A DNA stretch of 64,000 nucleotides from contig UQDJ01000003.1 of NCBI GenBank assembly GCA_900539675.1, positions 12,172-76,171 on the forward strand. The letters run 5' to 3'. The position numbers were made by a program, and so were the translations under genes. Below are positions 16,252 through 28,428 of the stretch, one piece after another. The stretch's first letter is position 1. The number at the start of each line of letters is the position of its first letter. The notes under the pieces are model-generated. The model ran no database searches. It was given only the letters and a program-made list of their open reading frames with translations, and was not told where the DNA came from. The DNA comes from an uncultured Coriobacteriaceae bacterium. Its GTDB lineage: Bacteria > Actinomycetota > Coriobacteriia > Coriobacteriales > Eggerthellaceae.

Positions 16252-18075
16252 TTAACCCTGCATGTTGTGCTTGGCTTCTTTGCGACGATCCGTTGCAGAA
16301 AGCAAACGCTTGCGTAAACGAATAGACTTTGGCGTAATTTCTACCAGTTCGTCATCTTCAATATATTCGAGTGCTTCTTCCAGGGTAAAGCGAACCGGTG
16401 GCGTAAGCTGGATAGCTTTATCGGCACCAGCTGAGCGCTGATTGCCCAACTGCTTAGCCTTAGCAACATTTACCACCATATCGCCTTCTTTGGCTGATTC
16501 GCCAACAATCATACCATCATAGCAATCTTCGCCAGGGCCAATAAACAACCTGCCGCGCTGCTGTAAGGTATCCAGAGCATAGGCTACTGACTTTTCAGTT
16601 GCCATAGCAATCATACAGCCGTTCTTACGACCCTGGAATTCACCTCGATACGGACCATATTCGCTGAAGTGATGGAACATTGTGGCTTCGCCACGAGAAA
16701 CATTCATCAACTTGGTACGCAATCCCATGGTGCCACGAGAGGGTAATTTAAATACCAGGTGCGTCTGATCTCCGCGCTGGAACATATCGGTCATTTCGCC
16801 ACCAGCCTGACCGAACACTTCAATACACTTACCAGCATATTCGCTGGGAGTATCAACTGTAGCCTCTTCGATTGGCTCCAGCTTATTGCCGTTTTCATCG
16901 CGCTTGATAATAACGCGCGGACGCCCAACCTGAAATTCATAGCCTTCACGGCGCATGGTTTCCATCAAAACAGACAGATGCAACAAACCTCGTCCGGCTA
17001 CTTCTACACCCGATTTATCTTCAGTTTCCGTGATACGCATCGAAATGTTTGATTCGGCTTCATCGAACAGACGCTGCTTCAGCTGGCGAGCCTGCACAAT
17101 TTCACCTTCGCGACCCACCAAAGGCGAAGTAGATGCTTCAAATACAACTGCCATGGTAGGTTCTTCAACCTTGATAGGGTCAAGCAAGACCGGCGTTTCG
17201 CGGTTGGTGACCATATCTCCGATATCGGCATCTTCTACACCAACCACTGCAATAATGTCACCTGCAATAGCTTCTTGAACTTCCTTTTTGCCCAGCTCTT
17301 CAAAGGTGAGCACCTGCTTGATGATGGTGTTATAACGAGTACCATCATTCTTTACTACCAGCACCGGCTCGTTTTTATGCATGGTGCCTGAGTGCAGACG
17401 ACCAACACCGATACGGCCTACGAAACTGGAGTGATCAACGGTACAAATCTGCAACGCAACTGGCCCGTTAGGCTCGCAATCCGGTGCAGGAACTTCCTTC
17501 AAGATGGTATCCAACAAGGGAATCATATTCATATTGCCATCATCAGGTTCATAACGAGCATAGCCATTCATGGCGCTGGCATAAATAATGGGGAAGTCAA
17601 GCTGTTCATCGCTTGCATCAAGTTCAACCATAAGGTCGAACACTTCATCTACCACTTCTTCAGGACGCGAACCAGGACGATCAATCTTGTTAATAACCAC
17701 CACGATGCGCAACCCTAAAGAAAGCGCCTTTTGAAGGACGAAACGCGTCTGAGGCATGGGACCTTCAAAAGCGTCAACAATCAGTAGAGCACCATCTGCC
17801 ATGTTCAACACACGCTCAACTTCACCACCGAAGTCAGCATGGCCCGGCGTGTCGATGACGTTAATCTTTACATCTTTATACGTAATGGAGATGTTCTTAG
17901 ACAGAATCGTAATACCGCGTTCACGCTCTTGATCGTTGGAGTCCAAAACGCGCTCAGCCACTTCCTGGTTTTCACGAAAAACACCTGCAGTATACAGCAG
18001 ACGGTCAACCAGAGTGGTCTTGCCGTGGTCAACATGAGCAATGATTGCCACATTGCGAATATTTTCTTGTTTCAT
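16252..18075 (-). CDS. typA: Ribosome-associated GTPase TypA/BipA
   Basis: Translation-factor GTPase linked to ribosome assembly and stress growth in other bacteria. 607 residues, normal length. G motifs in order: [12 protein letters not shown] (~15-26), [11 protein letters not shown] (~52), DTPGHADF (~76), NKIDRPG (~130). EF-G-like domains II, III and V follow, with the TypA-specific C-terminal domain ([31 protein letters not shown]). An independent unit: terminators lie on both sides and tRNA genes upstream. Confidence 0.97.
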   Translation of the reverse strand: MKQENIRNVAIIAHVDHGKTTLVDRLLYTAGVFRENQEVAERVLDSNDQERERGITILSKNISITYKDVKINVIDTPGHADFGGEVERVLNMADGALLIVDAFEGPMPQTRFVLQKALSLGLRIVVVINKIDRPGSRPEEVVDEVFDLMVELDASDEQLDFPIIYASAMNGYARYEPDDGNMNMIPLLDTILKEVPAPDCEPNGPVALQICTVDHSSFVGRIGVGRLHSGTMHKNEPVLVVKNDGTRYNTIIKQVLTFEELGKKEVQEAIAGDIIAVVGVEDADIGDMVTNRETPVLLDPIKVEEPTMAVVFEASTSPLVGREGEIVQARQLKQRLFDEAESNISMRITETEDKSGVEVAGRGLLHLSVLMETMRREGYEFQVGRPRVIIKRDENGNKLEPIEEATVDTPSEYAGKCIEVFGQAGGEMTDMFQRGDQTHLVFKLPSRGTMGLRTKLMNVSRGEATMFHHFSEYGPYRGEFQGRKNGCMIAMATEKSVAYALDTLQQRGRLFIGPGEDCYDGMIVGESAKEGDMVVNVAKAKQLGNQRSAGADKAIQLTPPVRFTLEEALEYIEDDELVEITPKSIRLRKRLLSATDRRKEAKHNMQG

Positions 18076-18109
18076 ATGCGCTTCTTTCTCATAAACGCCT
18101 ATACGTAAA

Positions 18110-18133
18110 AAAGCCGCTCATGTGAGCGGCTTT
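18110..18133 (-). terminator. Terminator between tRNA-Ala and typA
   Basis: AAAGCCGCTCA pairs with TGAGCGGCTTT around 2 bases. On the minus strand six T follow, ending the tRNA transcript. Confidence 0.85.
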
Positions 18134-18142
18134 AATTTGTAA

Positions 18143-18218
18143 TGGTGGAGCATAGGGGGATCGAACCCCTGACCTCAGGCTTGCAAAGCCCGCGCTCTCC
18201 CAGCTGAGCTAATGCCCC
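18143..18218 (-). tRNA. tRNA-Ala(TGC)
   Basis: 76 bases with encoded CCA. GGGGCAT pairs with ATGCTCC (one G-T). The anticodon loop TTTGCAA gives TGC. Discriminator A. Confidence 0.96.
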
Positions 18219-18246
18219 ATATGTGCGACCTTTCGGCTTTTCTATA

Positions 18247-18290
18247 ATAAACGCTCCATCGGCTAACTCGGCTCACGGTGGAGCGTTTAT
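18247..18290. repeat. Long inverted repeat between tRNA-Ile and tRNA-Ala
   Basis: 12-base arms ATAAACGCTCCA and TGGAGCGTTTAT around 20 bases. Without a T-run it may guide processing of the two-tRNA transcript rather than terminate it; that is inference. Confidence 0.55.
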
Positions 18291-18300
18291 CGGCAAAAAA

Positions 18301-18377
<77 letters not shown>

Positions 18378-18395
18378 GAAAAATCGCGCTCAGAT

Positions 18396-18424
18396 AATTT
18401 ACTACCCACGCCCAGTTTGGTCAA
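18396..18424 (-). promoter_or_regulatory. Promoter of the tRNA-Ile/tRNA-Ala unit
   Basis: Minus strand: TTGACC, 17 bases, TAAATT, with the -10 element 18 bases before the tRNA-Ile 5' end. Confidence 0.65.
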
Positions 18425-18617
18425 CCCGTAATTCAAAAAAATTTTGAGTTTTAGGAGCACACACCACACAATTCGCTATTTGACCTGCAAACTTCCTGTA
18501 AAAAATAGCTTTAAATAATTTTTGACGTGTGTTTGCCGTCATGAATTGGCTTGCACTCTTCATATATCAAGCTGCGTGCTATGCTTGAAATAGTATCACC
18601 TCTGTAAGGAGGTTTCC

Positions 18618-19118
18618 ATGGTTGAAGTTCGAGTTCAGACCTTAGTTATTGCAGATAATGCAAACGTCTCTGTTTTAGTGCTCTGTCCCACTGACGATGA
18701 AGGTATGCCGAATCGCTTTATCCCAATTTGGATAGGCCTACCAGAAGCGGCATTAATTGGTATGGCGATAGAGGATATCCGTTTACCACGGCCATCTACC
18801 CATGATCTTTTCATCGATGCCATCACTAATTTCGATGCCTATGTGGACCATGTTTTAATCACCACAGTTCGTGCATCCACCTTTTTCGCGAAGCTTACCT
18901 TGCGCCATCATGGCCGCCTGATTGAATTGGACGCCCGCCCAAGCGATGCTATTGCGCTAGCTGCAAAACAAAATGCACCGTTGTATGTGATGGATGAAGT
19001 ATTTGAAAAGGCTTCTTTTCCCTTTGAAATCAGCAAGGATGAAAACGATGAAAAGGTGCTTAAAGAATTTCATGATTTTGTGGCGCACTTAAACCCTGAT
19101 GACTTTTTACCTGGCTAA
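18618..19118 (+). CDS. Bifunctional nuclease-domain (DUF151) protein
   Basis: 166 residues. The DUF151/BFN domain spans ~1-130, with the typical IPIWIGLPEAALI segment and LDARPSDAIALA near residue 108. Plant and bacterial relatives have been reported to act on DNA and RNA, and a mycobacterial one affects transcripts; activity here is inferred from family only. Strong AAGGAGG ribosome site. It stands alone between a tRNA pair and a LysR gene. No signal peptide, so cytoplasmic. Confidence 0.87.
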   Translation: MVEVRVQTLVIADNANVSVLVLCPTDDEGMPNRFIPIWIGLPEAALIGMAIEDIRLPRPSTHDLFIDAITNFDAYVDHVLITTVRASTFFAKLTLRHHGRLIELDARPSDAIALAAKQNAPLYVMDEVFEKASFPFEISKDENDEKVLKEFHDFVAHLNPDDFLPG

Positions 19119-19180
19119 TACCCTGATCAAAGCGTCTTGAGTATCATTTATGATGTCACGCTAACAAGATGAGGGTATGT

Positions 19181-20080
19181 ATGGATACAAGACAACTTCA
19201 ATATTTCTTGGCGATTGCCCGCCATCAAAATATCTCGAAAGCGGCTGAAGAGCTCCACATATCACAACCTGCGCTGAGCACCACTTTACGCACGCTCGAA
19301 CAAGAACTAGGGCAGCAACTCTTTGATCGTCAAGGGAAGAAGCTTGTCATTAATGAGAATGGTCGCTATTTAGCCAGTAGGGCGAAAAGCGCGTTTGATA
19401 TCCTCGATGAGGCCAAAACAGCTCTTCAAACCAGCGTGCAAGAACGAAATAGCACCGTTAACTGCGCAATGGAAATTCCATTAGGTAATATGGGTGAAGT
19501 TTTGCGTCAATTCCATGAGAGACATCCTTCAATTCTGATTCGCATGGGATACGCCGATTCAACCCAGTTCAATAAACGCGCTCTTGATGTAATACTCTGT
19601 TCTTCTGCAACTCCCATTGAAGATACGAACTATATCTTTCTAGGCAAAGAAGATCTGATGATTGTTATGCCGCCGAATCACTCTTTAGCGCAACGCGAAT
19701 CGGTAGCTCTAGCTGATTTTAAACATGATGATTTTGTTTTTACTAATCCTAGCGTTATGCGCAACATTTCATACGCCATGTGCATTGAAGCTGGTTTTGA
19801 ACCGCGCATCATTATGGAAACACAGTTGTTCAGTGAGGCATTAAGTATTGTTTCCGCTGGTCTTGGATGTTGTATTGCCACTGAAATTACGTGGCTCGGT
19901 AATATGCCTTATAAGGTAGTAGTACGAAAGCCTACTGATGTACATCGCCATCGTTACCTCTATGCACGCCTACCAAAACATATTGCACCTTCTGAAGCTA
20001 CTTGGGCTTTTATTAATTATTTACAAGACTATGCGGAAAGCATCACTAGTTTGTCAGCCCAACAACAACCCTACGTATAG
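19181..20080 (+). CDS. LysR-family transcriptional regulator
   Basis: 299 residues from the ATG at 19181, which has a GAGGG site; an ATG at 19169 overlaps that site and is less likely. The winged HTH is at residues ~1-60 (MDTRQLQYFLAIARHQNISKAAEELHISQPALS), and the periplasmic-binding-like effector domain covers ~90-290. It is convergent with, not divergent from, the MFS/hydrolase pair, which is not the usual LysR-target layout, so its target is uncertain. Paired hairpins (20149-20225) separate the two units. Confidence 0.88.
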   Translation: MDTRQLQYFLAIARHQNISKAAEELHISQPALSTTLRTLEQELGQQLFDRQGKKLVINENGRYLASRAKSAFDILDEAKTALQTSVQERNSTVNCAMEIPLGNMGEVLRQFHERHPSILIRMGYADSTQFNKRALDVILCSSATPIEDTNYIFLGKEDLMIVMPPNHSLAQRESVALADFKHDDFVFTNPSVMRNISYAMCIEAGFEPRIIMETQLFSEALSIVSAGLGCCIATEITWLGNMPYKVVVRKPTDVHRHRYLYARLPKHIAPSEATWAFINYLQDYAESITSLSAQQQPYV

Positions 20081-20148
20081 CTGATGAATATAAGTTTCCT
20101 CATTTGGTTTCTAATGTGATAACGCTACATTACATTAGATCTTAAACG

Positions 20149-20225
20149 GAAGAGCCTAGACGATATGCCTAGACTCTTCTTAAGAGGGTCACAACACGCA
20201 TAGGGGGTAATTTATGCGCTGTTGT
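20149..20225. terminator. Two hairpins between convergent LysR and MFS genes
   Basis: First hairpin 20149-20179: GAAGAG-C-CTAG with CTAG-A-CTCTTC. Second 20191-20225: ACAACA...TGTTGT extended by GCATA/TATGC. Together they can separate the two transcripts. Confidence 0.5.
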
Positions 20226-20330
20226 AGCTATAAAAAGTATTGTCTTATACCGTCACTACCTCTAATTTATTAATCCCTTTAAAGATGATTCTTTGCGAAT
20301 ATAAAAGACATTTTTGGGATATAGACCATC

Positions 20331-21661
20331 TTAGAGATCATCCTCAGTAAGACGTTCGCGAGGCAACTTATCTTTCATGGATAGAGCGATTAAACCAAGC
20401 ACAAGAACTAACCCCATACAAATCAAGGCAATGATAAAGGCTGCAGTAAAGCCACCAAGATTTTCGTAAATCACTGCCCAGAAGAAGCTGCCGACTGCGC
20501 CGCCGAAACCAAGGCCGCAACCAATGTAGCCCCAAATCACTGGATAAGAAGCACCATTGCCAAAGCAAGCACGAACGACCATCGGTGCCACAACCAGGGT
20601 ACCTGGAATAAAGCAGCCAAATATTACACCGCCAATTGGAAGCAAGATCGTATTTGGTGCAAGCCACATCATCAAAAGGCCTACCACACCACAGGCAACT
20701 AAGCCTATCAATGTCTTACTTACACTGATATCAGAGAAAATACCTAAACCAAGTTTACCAATTGCATTACCAGCGCTATTAAACGCCGTCAGCTCTGCGC
20801 CGGTTACAAAAGCGCCCATGATAATACCATTAACCACTGCAGCCTGCTCGTTATACCAGGTTACATATGTTGCGAAGTAGGCGTTAATGTTGCAAACCGT
20901 ATTAATAAGGATGGCGAACAACACCAAGATGACCAATAAAATAGACTTGCGGGCAACACTTGGGCGCACACAGAGCGGAACCAGTGCTTCTTCATGAGAT
21001 TCTGCGAGCTTCTTTGCTTCGCGAGCGGTTCCGTATGGCAAAAGGCCGCGATCTTCTGGACGACTCGAAAGTAAAAATACAACGCCTAAAACCATTACCA
21101 CCAACGAGATAACGCCTAAGGTGATATAACTTACACGCCAACCGGATGAATCAATAAGCATCTGGCCGATGGGAGTAAAGAACATACCACCAAAGCCTGT
21201 AAAAGCTGTGCAAACGCCAATAATTAATCCTACACTGACGCGGAACCAGCGATTCATAATGGCCGCTACAGCAACGCCTAACATGATAGCGTTTGTGACA
21301 CCAGCAATAGCGCCACCGACCCACAGCATCCAAACTTCTGGCACAATGCCAAAAGATATGAGCACTAATGACTCGACTGCTGCAGATATTAAAATAATTA
21401 TTTTACATCATATTTTGCGAGCCATAAACCAGCAAACGGGGTCACAATAACGCCTGTAATATAGTCCATCGTACGCCAAAGAGAAATTTGGCTTACAGGA
21501 ACACCAAAGTCTTCAGCCATAACGGGATAGTAAATACCTGCACAGCTATTCAGAATTGCTGAAGGAACACCACAGATCAAAATGCCAACAATAACAATTG
21601 GAAGATAATGAATGAAGCTTTTCTCTACACATTCTTCCGGTGTATATTTTTTCTTTGCCAT
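20331..21661 (-). pseudogene. MFS transporter gene interrupted by a one-base frameshift
   Basis: Two reading frames together make one ~443-residue, 12-segment MFS protein. The N-terminal part (21398-21661, 87 residues: MAKKKYTPEECVEKSFIH to GLWLAKYDVK) stops at TAA within GTA-AAA-TAA. The C-terminal part (from ~21400 to 20331) continues the protein in the -1 frame with no start codon or ribosome site of its own at the junction. Adding one A to the AAAA run (21401-21404) restores KYDVKIIILISAAVESL and joins both halves. It resembles OFA-type (oxalate/formate antiporter-like) carriers. It is followed by nothing on this strand and preceded by an alpha/beta hydrolase gene. It may be a true mutation, phase variation, recoding or a sequencing error. 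Confidence 0.85.
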
Positions 21662-21703
21662 GACTTACTCCTCTTGTCGAGTAATAGATTGAGTAAGTGG
21701 CTG

Positions 21704-22654
21704 TTAATCAGTCACTAATTTTGGATCAGGTGGGAGCTTAGTGCGATTATGCTCACCTTCCCAGATATAGGTATCAATAAAGTCAAGGATTTCGTTTACT
21801 ACTTCATCGGTTTTCATTTCAGGATCGCCATGTATAGCATCTTCGAATAATCGCAACTTTGCGCGCTTTTCATGGCAGGTTTCATTAATCTTGTTCATGA
21901 AAGCAACTGATTGAGTGTAAGGAACCACAGGATCTTTAATGCCGTGAAGTAAGAATGCCGGTGGAAAATCTTCAGTAACGAAATTGATGGGACTTCCAAA
22001 ACTGGAAGCAGCAGGATTACGGCTATTCTTGAAACCCATAATTAGATTATGGGGGAATACCATACCCTCTCCCTGATCGGAAGCTAATTCAGTACCACCA
22101 GTTGCATCCACCACATCGTCTTCAGATAACCGATTACATAAATCAATTTGATACATATCAGTGGGACCGTACAGGCTTACTAAGCACTGAATAGAATCAT
22201 CAACCTCAGGGTTGCCAAGCTCTTTACCTTTCATAATTGGACGATTATTGAGCGCAGCAATCATGTTGTTGATATGGGCACCAGCAGAGTTGCCCCAAGC
22301 GGCGATCTTGTCGGTCTTGAGTTGATACTCGTCAGCATGTGCACGTAGAAAACGAAGCGCAGCGCGAACATCCTCTAGGGGAGCGGGCCAAACCACATCA
22401 GGCGCAATACGGTAGTTCACACAAGCCAGAGCATAACCCTGACTCATTACCTTAAAGACTCCTGGCATAGTATTATCACGCTTATCGCCGCCAACCCAGC
22501 CTCCACCATGAGTAAATACAATGAGTGGGAATGGACCGTCACCCTCATCGGGCAACCAAATATCCATGCTCTGGCGCGGATCATTCCCATACGGAACATC
22601 AAGCCAATAGTGTTTATATTGATGTGGATCAATAGCAGTAAAATAGCCTGACAT
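21704..22654 (-). CDS. Alpha/beta hydrolase (carboxylesterase/HSL type)
   Basis: 316 residues. The oxyanion motif HGGGW is at ~49-53, the nucleophile elbow GNSAG at ~142 (Ser), the acid in HGIKDPVVPY (~250) and the histidine in AIHGDPE (~287), so the triad looks complete. Related enzymes hydrolyse small acyl esters. No signal peptide, so probably cytoplasmic. Strong AAAGGAGGG ribosome site. It lies 42 bases upstream of the broken MFS gene on the same strand, suggesting an uptake-plus-hydrolysis unit for an ester or similar substrate. Substrate not determinable. Confidence 0.87.
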   Translation of the reverse strand: MSGYFTAIDPHQYKHYWLDVPYGNDPRQSMDIWLPDEGDGPFPLIVFTHGGGWVGGDKRDNTMPGVFKVMSQGYALACVNYRIAPDVVWPAPLEDVRAALRFLRAHADEYQLKTDKIAAWGNSAGAHINNMIAALNNRPIMKGKELGNPEVDDSIQCLVSLYGPTDMYQIDLCNRLSEDDVVDATGGTELASDQGEGMVFPHNLIMGFKNSRNPAASSFGSPINFVTEDFPPAFLLHGIKDPVVPYTQSVAFMNKINETCHEKRAKLRLFEDAIHGDPEMKTDEVVNEILDFIDTYIWEGEHNRTKLPPDPKLVTD

Positions 22655-22885
22655 ATTCCCTCCTTTCTCCTCTCCCTTTGTAAACGTACTCGATAATCCC
22701 TTATGAACACGTTCATTTCTTAAGAAAAACCATACCCTTATTCATTTATAAGGAGAACTAACAAAAAGTGATATAAACCCTGTTCAAAGTTATATGACTT
22801 ATTATGTTTCTTTATAAAGAAACATACATGGGACACCGCTTATATGTTTGTACGGTCAATGCGCACGATCACTTACTTAACGCAA

Positions 22886-22901
22886 CGTTTCACGTGAAGC
22901 A
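22886..22901. promoter_or_regulatory. parS: Degenerate parS-like site
   Basis: CGTTTCACGTGAAGCA matches 14 of 16 bases of TGTTTCACGTGAAACA with the central palindrome intact. About 12 kb left of oriC. Confidence 0.5.
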
Positions 22902-23000
22902 TCCTTGGTGGAATACCGATAAATCGAGATGAAGCAATTCGGCAAACCGTATGAGGAACAGGGGAGAATGACAGGTTACCTTGTGATGACGGTTTTAAAA

Positions 23001-23028
23001 AACCCTCCCGAGAAATCTCAGGAGGGTT
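23001..23028 (-). terminator. Terminator after gyrA
   Basis: AACCCTCC and GGAGGGTT with an inner GAG/CTC stem. On the minus strand TTTTTT follows. Confidence 0.85.
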
Positions 23029-23151
23029 AATTGCTTAGTACAGATCCAATCTGTTATTAAAGATATTTGTTAGTTTTAGGTGATTGCCGTCAAATCAAAC
23101 CACTGGTTCGAATCAGCCCTAAAACCGCAGCTGTTCGTGTTTTATTTTTTG

Positions 23152-25668
23152 TTACTCCTCATCCAATAATGACGTTTGGTTTTCATCGACCGAAGCAGTG
23201 CTGGACTTAGAAGATTTCTTGGTGCTATCCGTAGCGATGGCAACCGCAGTTACCTTATCCTTGTCAGCCACATTCATAACGTGAACACCCTGGGTAGAAC
23301 GTCCAAGCTGAGATACTCCACTGACTGGCGTACGTACCACAACACCATCCATGGTGATAATCATGAGCTCGTCATCATGGTCTACCACCTTCATGGCAGC
23401 TAAGAGGCCCTTCTTTGGCGTCATAGTGATGGTGTAAACACCTTGGCCTCCGCGATGATGTTCTGGGTATTCTTCTACTGGAGTACGCTTACCGTAACCC
23501 AATTCGGTGATGACAAAGAGATCAGTGTCGGGACGAACAATTTCCATACCAAGCACGTGCGCATCAGCATTAACGGTCATGCCACGTACACCCATCGTGT
23601 CGCGACCCATTGCGCGCACTTCCGATTCGTCCCACATAATGGCCTTGCCAGCAGAGGAGACCATCATAACCTTTTCACCTTCAGCTACGCGCTGAACAGA
23701 AATCAGATGATCGCCCTCTTTGAGATTGATAGCGATAAGACCATCGCGACGCGTGCGGTCATAAAGCTTCATGGACGTCTTTTTCACCATACCTGATGCG
23801 GTAGCAAACATCAGATATTCGTCTTCAGGGAAATCCTTCGTTGAAATAACCGCAGCGATGGTTTCACCCTTTTCTAGCGGTAACAGGTTCACAATTGCGG
23901 TGCCACGCGCATGACGGCTTGCCTCAGGAATTTCATATGCCTTCAGGCGATAGACCTTACCAAACGAACTGAAGAACAGCATGTAGGCATGAGTCGAAGA
24001 GATGAATAGATGTTCTACAAAGTCGCTTTCTTTCAGATTGACTCCCTGCATACCTTTACCGCCACGCTTTTGTTGACGATACGTAGCAACTGGCAGACGC
24101 TTAACATAACCAGCCTTGGTTACGGTAATAGCAACTTCTTCTTCAGCGATAAGATCTTCAACGTCCAATTCTTTGGCTTCGTCTTCGATCTTTGTAGAAC
24201 GCTTGCAAGGATACTTTTCTTTAATTTCCTGCAATTCTTCTTTGATAATCTGCTTTACCAAACCCTTATCAGAAAGAACGCGCTTGTAGTATTCAATCTT
24301 TTCACGCAGTTCAGCCAATTCTTGCTCAATCTTTTCGCGTTCCAAACCGGTCAGGCGACGCAACTTCATTTCTAAAATTGCTTCGCTCTGCTTTTCGGAA
24401 AGCGCAAAGGTGCTCATCAATTTTTCTTTGGCTTCAGAATCTGTTTCAGAATGGCGAATAATCTGAATAACTTCATCAATGTGATCAAGCGCGATAACAA
24501 AACCTTCAAGGATATGAGCACGAGCTTCAGCTTTGTCGAGTTCATAGCGCGTACGGCGCTCAACTACTTCTTCTTGGTGAAGAATGTAGTAGTGCAATAT
24601 CTCCTTTAAGGAAAGCGTACGAGGAGTGCCGTTAACCAGCGCAACCATATTGCAGCCAAAACCAACCTGCAACTGAGTGTGCTTATACAGCTTATTGAGC
24701 ACCACTTGAGGAATGGCATTCTGCTTAAGCTCGATAATAATATCGATACCATGGCGATCAGCGCCGTCATGAACATTCGAGATTTCTGGTAGTTTCTTGT
24801 CGCGAATCAGATCAGCAATTTTTTTCAGGAGGTTTGTACGGTTCACCTGATAGGGGATTTCAGAAACAATAATAGATTTCTTACCGTTCTTGCCTTCTTC
24901 AATACGGCACTTAGAGCGAATCGTTAAACTACCGCGACCTGTTTCGTAAGCTTCCCTGATACCATTACGACCCATAATAATGCCGCCCGTAGGGAAGTCG
25001 GGGCCCGGCATAACCTTCAAGAGATCATCTACCGTACATTCTGGGTTTTCCAGCATAAAACAGGTGGCATCAATAGCTTCACCCAAGTTGTGAGGTGGGA
25101 TATTGGTGGCCATACCAACCGCAATACCAGAAGAGCCATTGACGAGCAGGTTTGGGAAACGTGCTGGCAGAACAACTGGTTCCTGCAAGCTTTCGTCATA
25201 GTTTGGTTGGAAATCAACCGTTTCCTTATCTAAGTCGCGCAGCAATTCCATAGCAGGCTTATCCAAACGAGCCTCGGTGTAACGCATAGCAGCCGCCGAG
25301 TCGCCGTCGATAGAGCCGAAGTTACCATGACCGTCTACCAAGGGAACACGCATGGAAAATGGCTGAGCCAAACGCACCATAGTGTCATACACTGCAGAGT
25401 CGCCGTGAGGATGATACTTACCAATTACATCACCAACTGTACGGGCAGACTTGGCATGCGGGCGCTTGGGGGTAATACCACTTTCATTCATCGCGTACAA
25501 AATGCGCCTATGTACCGGCTTCAAGCCATCGCGAACATCGGGCAAAGCACGCGAAACAATAACACTCATCGAATACTCAAGAAAGGAAGTACGCATTTCC
25601 TTACTGAGTTCAGCAGGAAGGATAGTGGATCCAGTTAGATCCATACCTTCATCTTTCTTATCAGCCAC
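23152..25668 (-). CDS. gyrA: DNA gyrase subunit A
   Basis: Breakage-reunion subunit that with GyrB introduces negative supercoils. 838 residues. The conserved opening segment [16 protein letters not shown] is followed by [11 protein letters not shown] and the catalytic tyrosine in [11 protein letters not shown] (~residue 128). The C-terminal pinwheel carries the gyrase-specific box QKRGGKG (~555), which separates it from ParC. The last ~25 residues are Ser/Thr/Lys-rich. GTG start with AAAGG upstream. It lies 14 bases after gyrB. Confidence 0.98.
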   Translation of the reverse strand: MADKKDEGMDLTGSTILPAELSKEMRTSFLEYSMSVIVSRALPDVRDGLKPVHRRILYAMNESGITPKRPHAKSARTVGDVIGKYHPHGDSAVYDTMVRLAQPFSMRVPLVDGHGNFGSIDGDSAAAMRYTEARLDKPAMELLRDLDKETVDFQPNYDESLQEPVVLPARFPNLLVNGSSGIAVGMATNIPPHNLGEAIDATCFMLENPECTVDDLLKVMPGPDFPTGGIIMGRNGIREAYETGRGSLTIRSKCRIEEGKNGKKSIIVSEIPYQVNRTNLLKKIADLIRDKKLPEISNVHDGADRHGIDIIIELKQNAIPQVVLNKLYKHTQLQVGFGCNMVALVNGTPRTLSLKEILHYYILHQEEVVERRTRYELDKAEARAHILEGFVIALDHIDEVIQIIRHSETDSEAKEKLMSTFALSEKQSEAILEMKLRRLTGLEREKIEQELAELREKIEYYKRVLSDKGLVKQIIKEELQEIKEKYPCKRSTKIEDEAKELDVEDLIAEEEVAITVTKAGYVKRLPVATYRQQKRGGKGMQGVNLKESDFVEHLFISSTHAYMLFFSSFGKVYRLKAYEIPEASRHARGTAIVNLLPLEKGETIAAVISTKDFPEDEYLMFATASGMVKKTSMKLYDRTRRDGLIAINLKEGDHLISVQRVAEGEKVMMVSSAGKAIMWDESEVRAMGRDTMGVRGMTVNADAHVLGMEIVRPDTDLFVITELGYGKRTPVEEYPEHHRGGQGVYTITMTPKKGLLAAMKVVDHDDELMIITMDGVVVRTPVSGVSQLGRSTQGVHVMNVADKDKVTAVAIATDSTKKSSKSSTASVDENQTSLLDEE

Positions 25669-25682
25669 GAATTAATCCTTTC

Positions 25683-27632
<1,950 letters not shown>

Positions 27633-27795
27633 TCATAAGAAATAAAACGCTCTCCAATACGGAAAGCGCCTTTGAACATTTTTACTCTAATAGAGAGTAT
27701 AACAGATAACGCCCTAGATACGTTGTTTTTACTTAGCGTTTGAAGCGGTTTAGAGCGTTTCTCCGGCGAGAAAACACATTATTCCGAAAAATTAT

Positions 27796-28416
27796 TTATT
27801 CTGATCCTTGCGGGCGCTGTTTTTGCGCTTTCATGGCTTTAATAAACGAATCACGAACGGCACCCTTTGGAAGAGCTGAACAGATATCTTCAATATGCTG
27901 CATTTCTTCTTGTGACAAGGTATGCGTGGGATATGCTTCGTTTTTATGCAAGTGTCGACTAAACGGATGCTTATCTTTATACGATCCACGAGAGATCTTT
28001 ATCTCAAAAACATCGATATGCACCCCAAAGCGTTTCAAATACTCTAAACGGATGAGTTCACGTCTGGCATTAAGTTCCGCTGCACACGTTGAATTATCTA
28101 AAAAAACTTTTAAGTCATAGATTGTTGGTGCCATAGCACTTCGAGACGCTTTACTGTCCTGAAAAGGGTCTTTATGCGGCAACAAGTACACTGAATTAGT
28201 ATGTTCCAGAATGAAAGGATCCACTACCTGAGCAAATTGGTCGTGCACCTGTTCGATACGGCGATTGATAAGCACCCGCTGACGCACGTCTTCTGGCATT
28301 GTGTCACAAACAAACGATAAGGGTTTCGATACATGCTTAATAGCACGCTGACGATCATTAGCATATTCAACCCATCGACGTGGATCACGCGATGAGCCAT
28401 AGTTTGGGTTACTCAT
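27796..28416 (-). CDS. DUF721/DciA-like protein (putative helicase-loading factor)
   Basis: 206 residues. The middle part (~100-160: IYDLKVFLDNSTCAAELNARRELIRLEYLKRF) matches the DUF721/DciA pattern of a strand-rich, KH-like domain. DciA proteins bind DnaB and support helicase loading in bacteria lacking DnaC or DnaI. Gene position between recF and gyrB is the usual actinobacterial one. GGGAGG site 8 bases before the ATG; 12 bases after recF. The N-terminal ~90 residues include a basic DPRRWVEYANDRQRA stretch. The family match is moderate, and the neighbourhood is the stronger evidence. Confidence 0.75.
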   Translation of the reverse strand: MSNPNYGSSRDPRRWVEYANDRQRAIKHVSKPLSFVCDTMPEDVRQRVLINRRIEQVHDQFAQVVDPFILEHTNSVYLLPHKDPFQDSKASRSAMAPTIYDLKVFLDNSTCAAELNARRELIRLEYLKRFGVHIDVFEIKISRGSYKDKHPFSRHLHKNEAYPTHTLSQEEMQHIEDICSALPKGAVRDSFIKAMKAQKQRPQGSE

Positions 28417-28428
28417 GGCGCAACCTCC

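Larger units (their letters stand above)
22655..23151. other. 497-base gap between gyrA and the hydrolase gene
   Basis: No gene seen. It contains a degenerate parS (22886-22901) and the gyrA terminator (23001-23028). The rest is AT-rich and presumably holds the hydrolase promoter. Confidence 0.5.
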
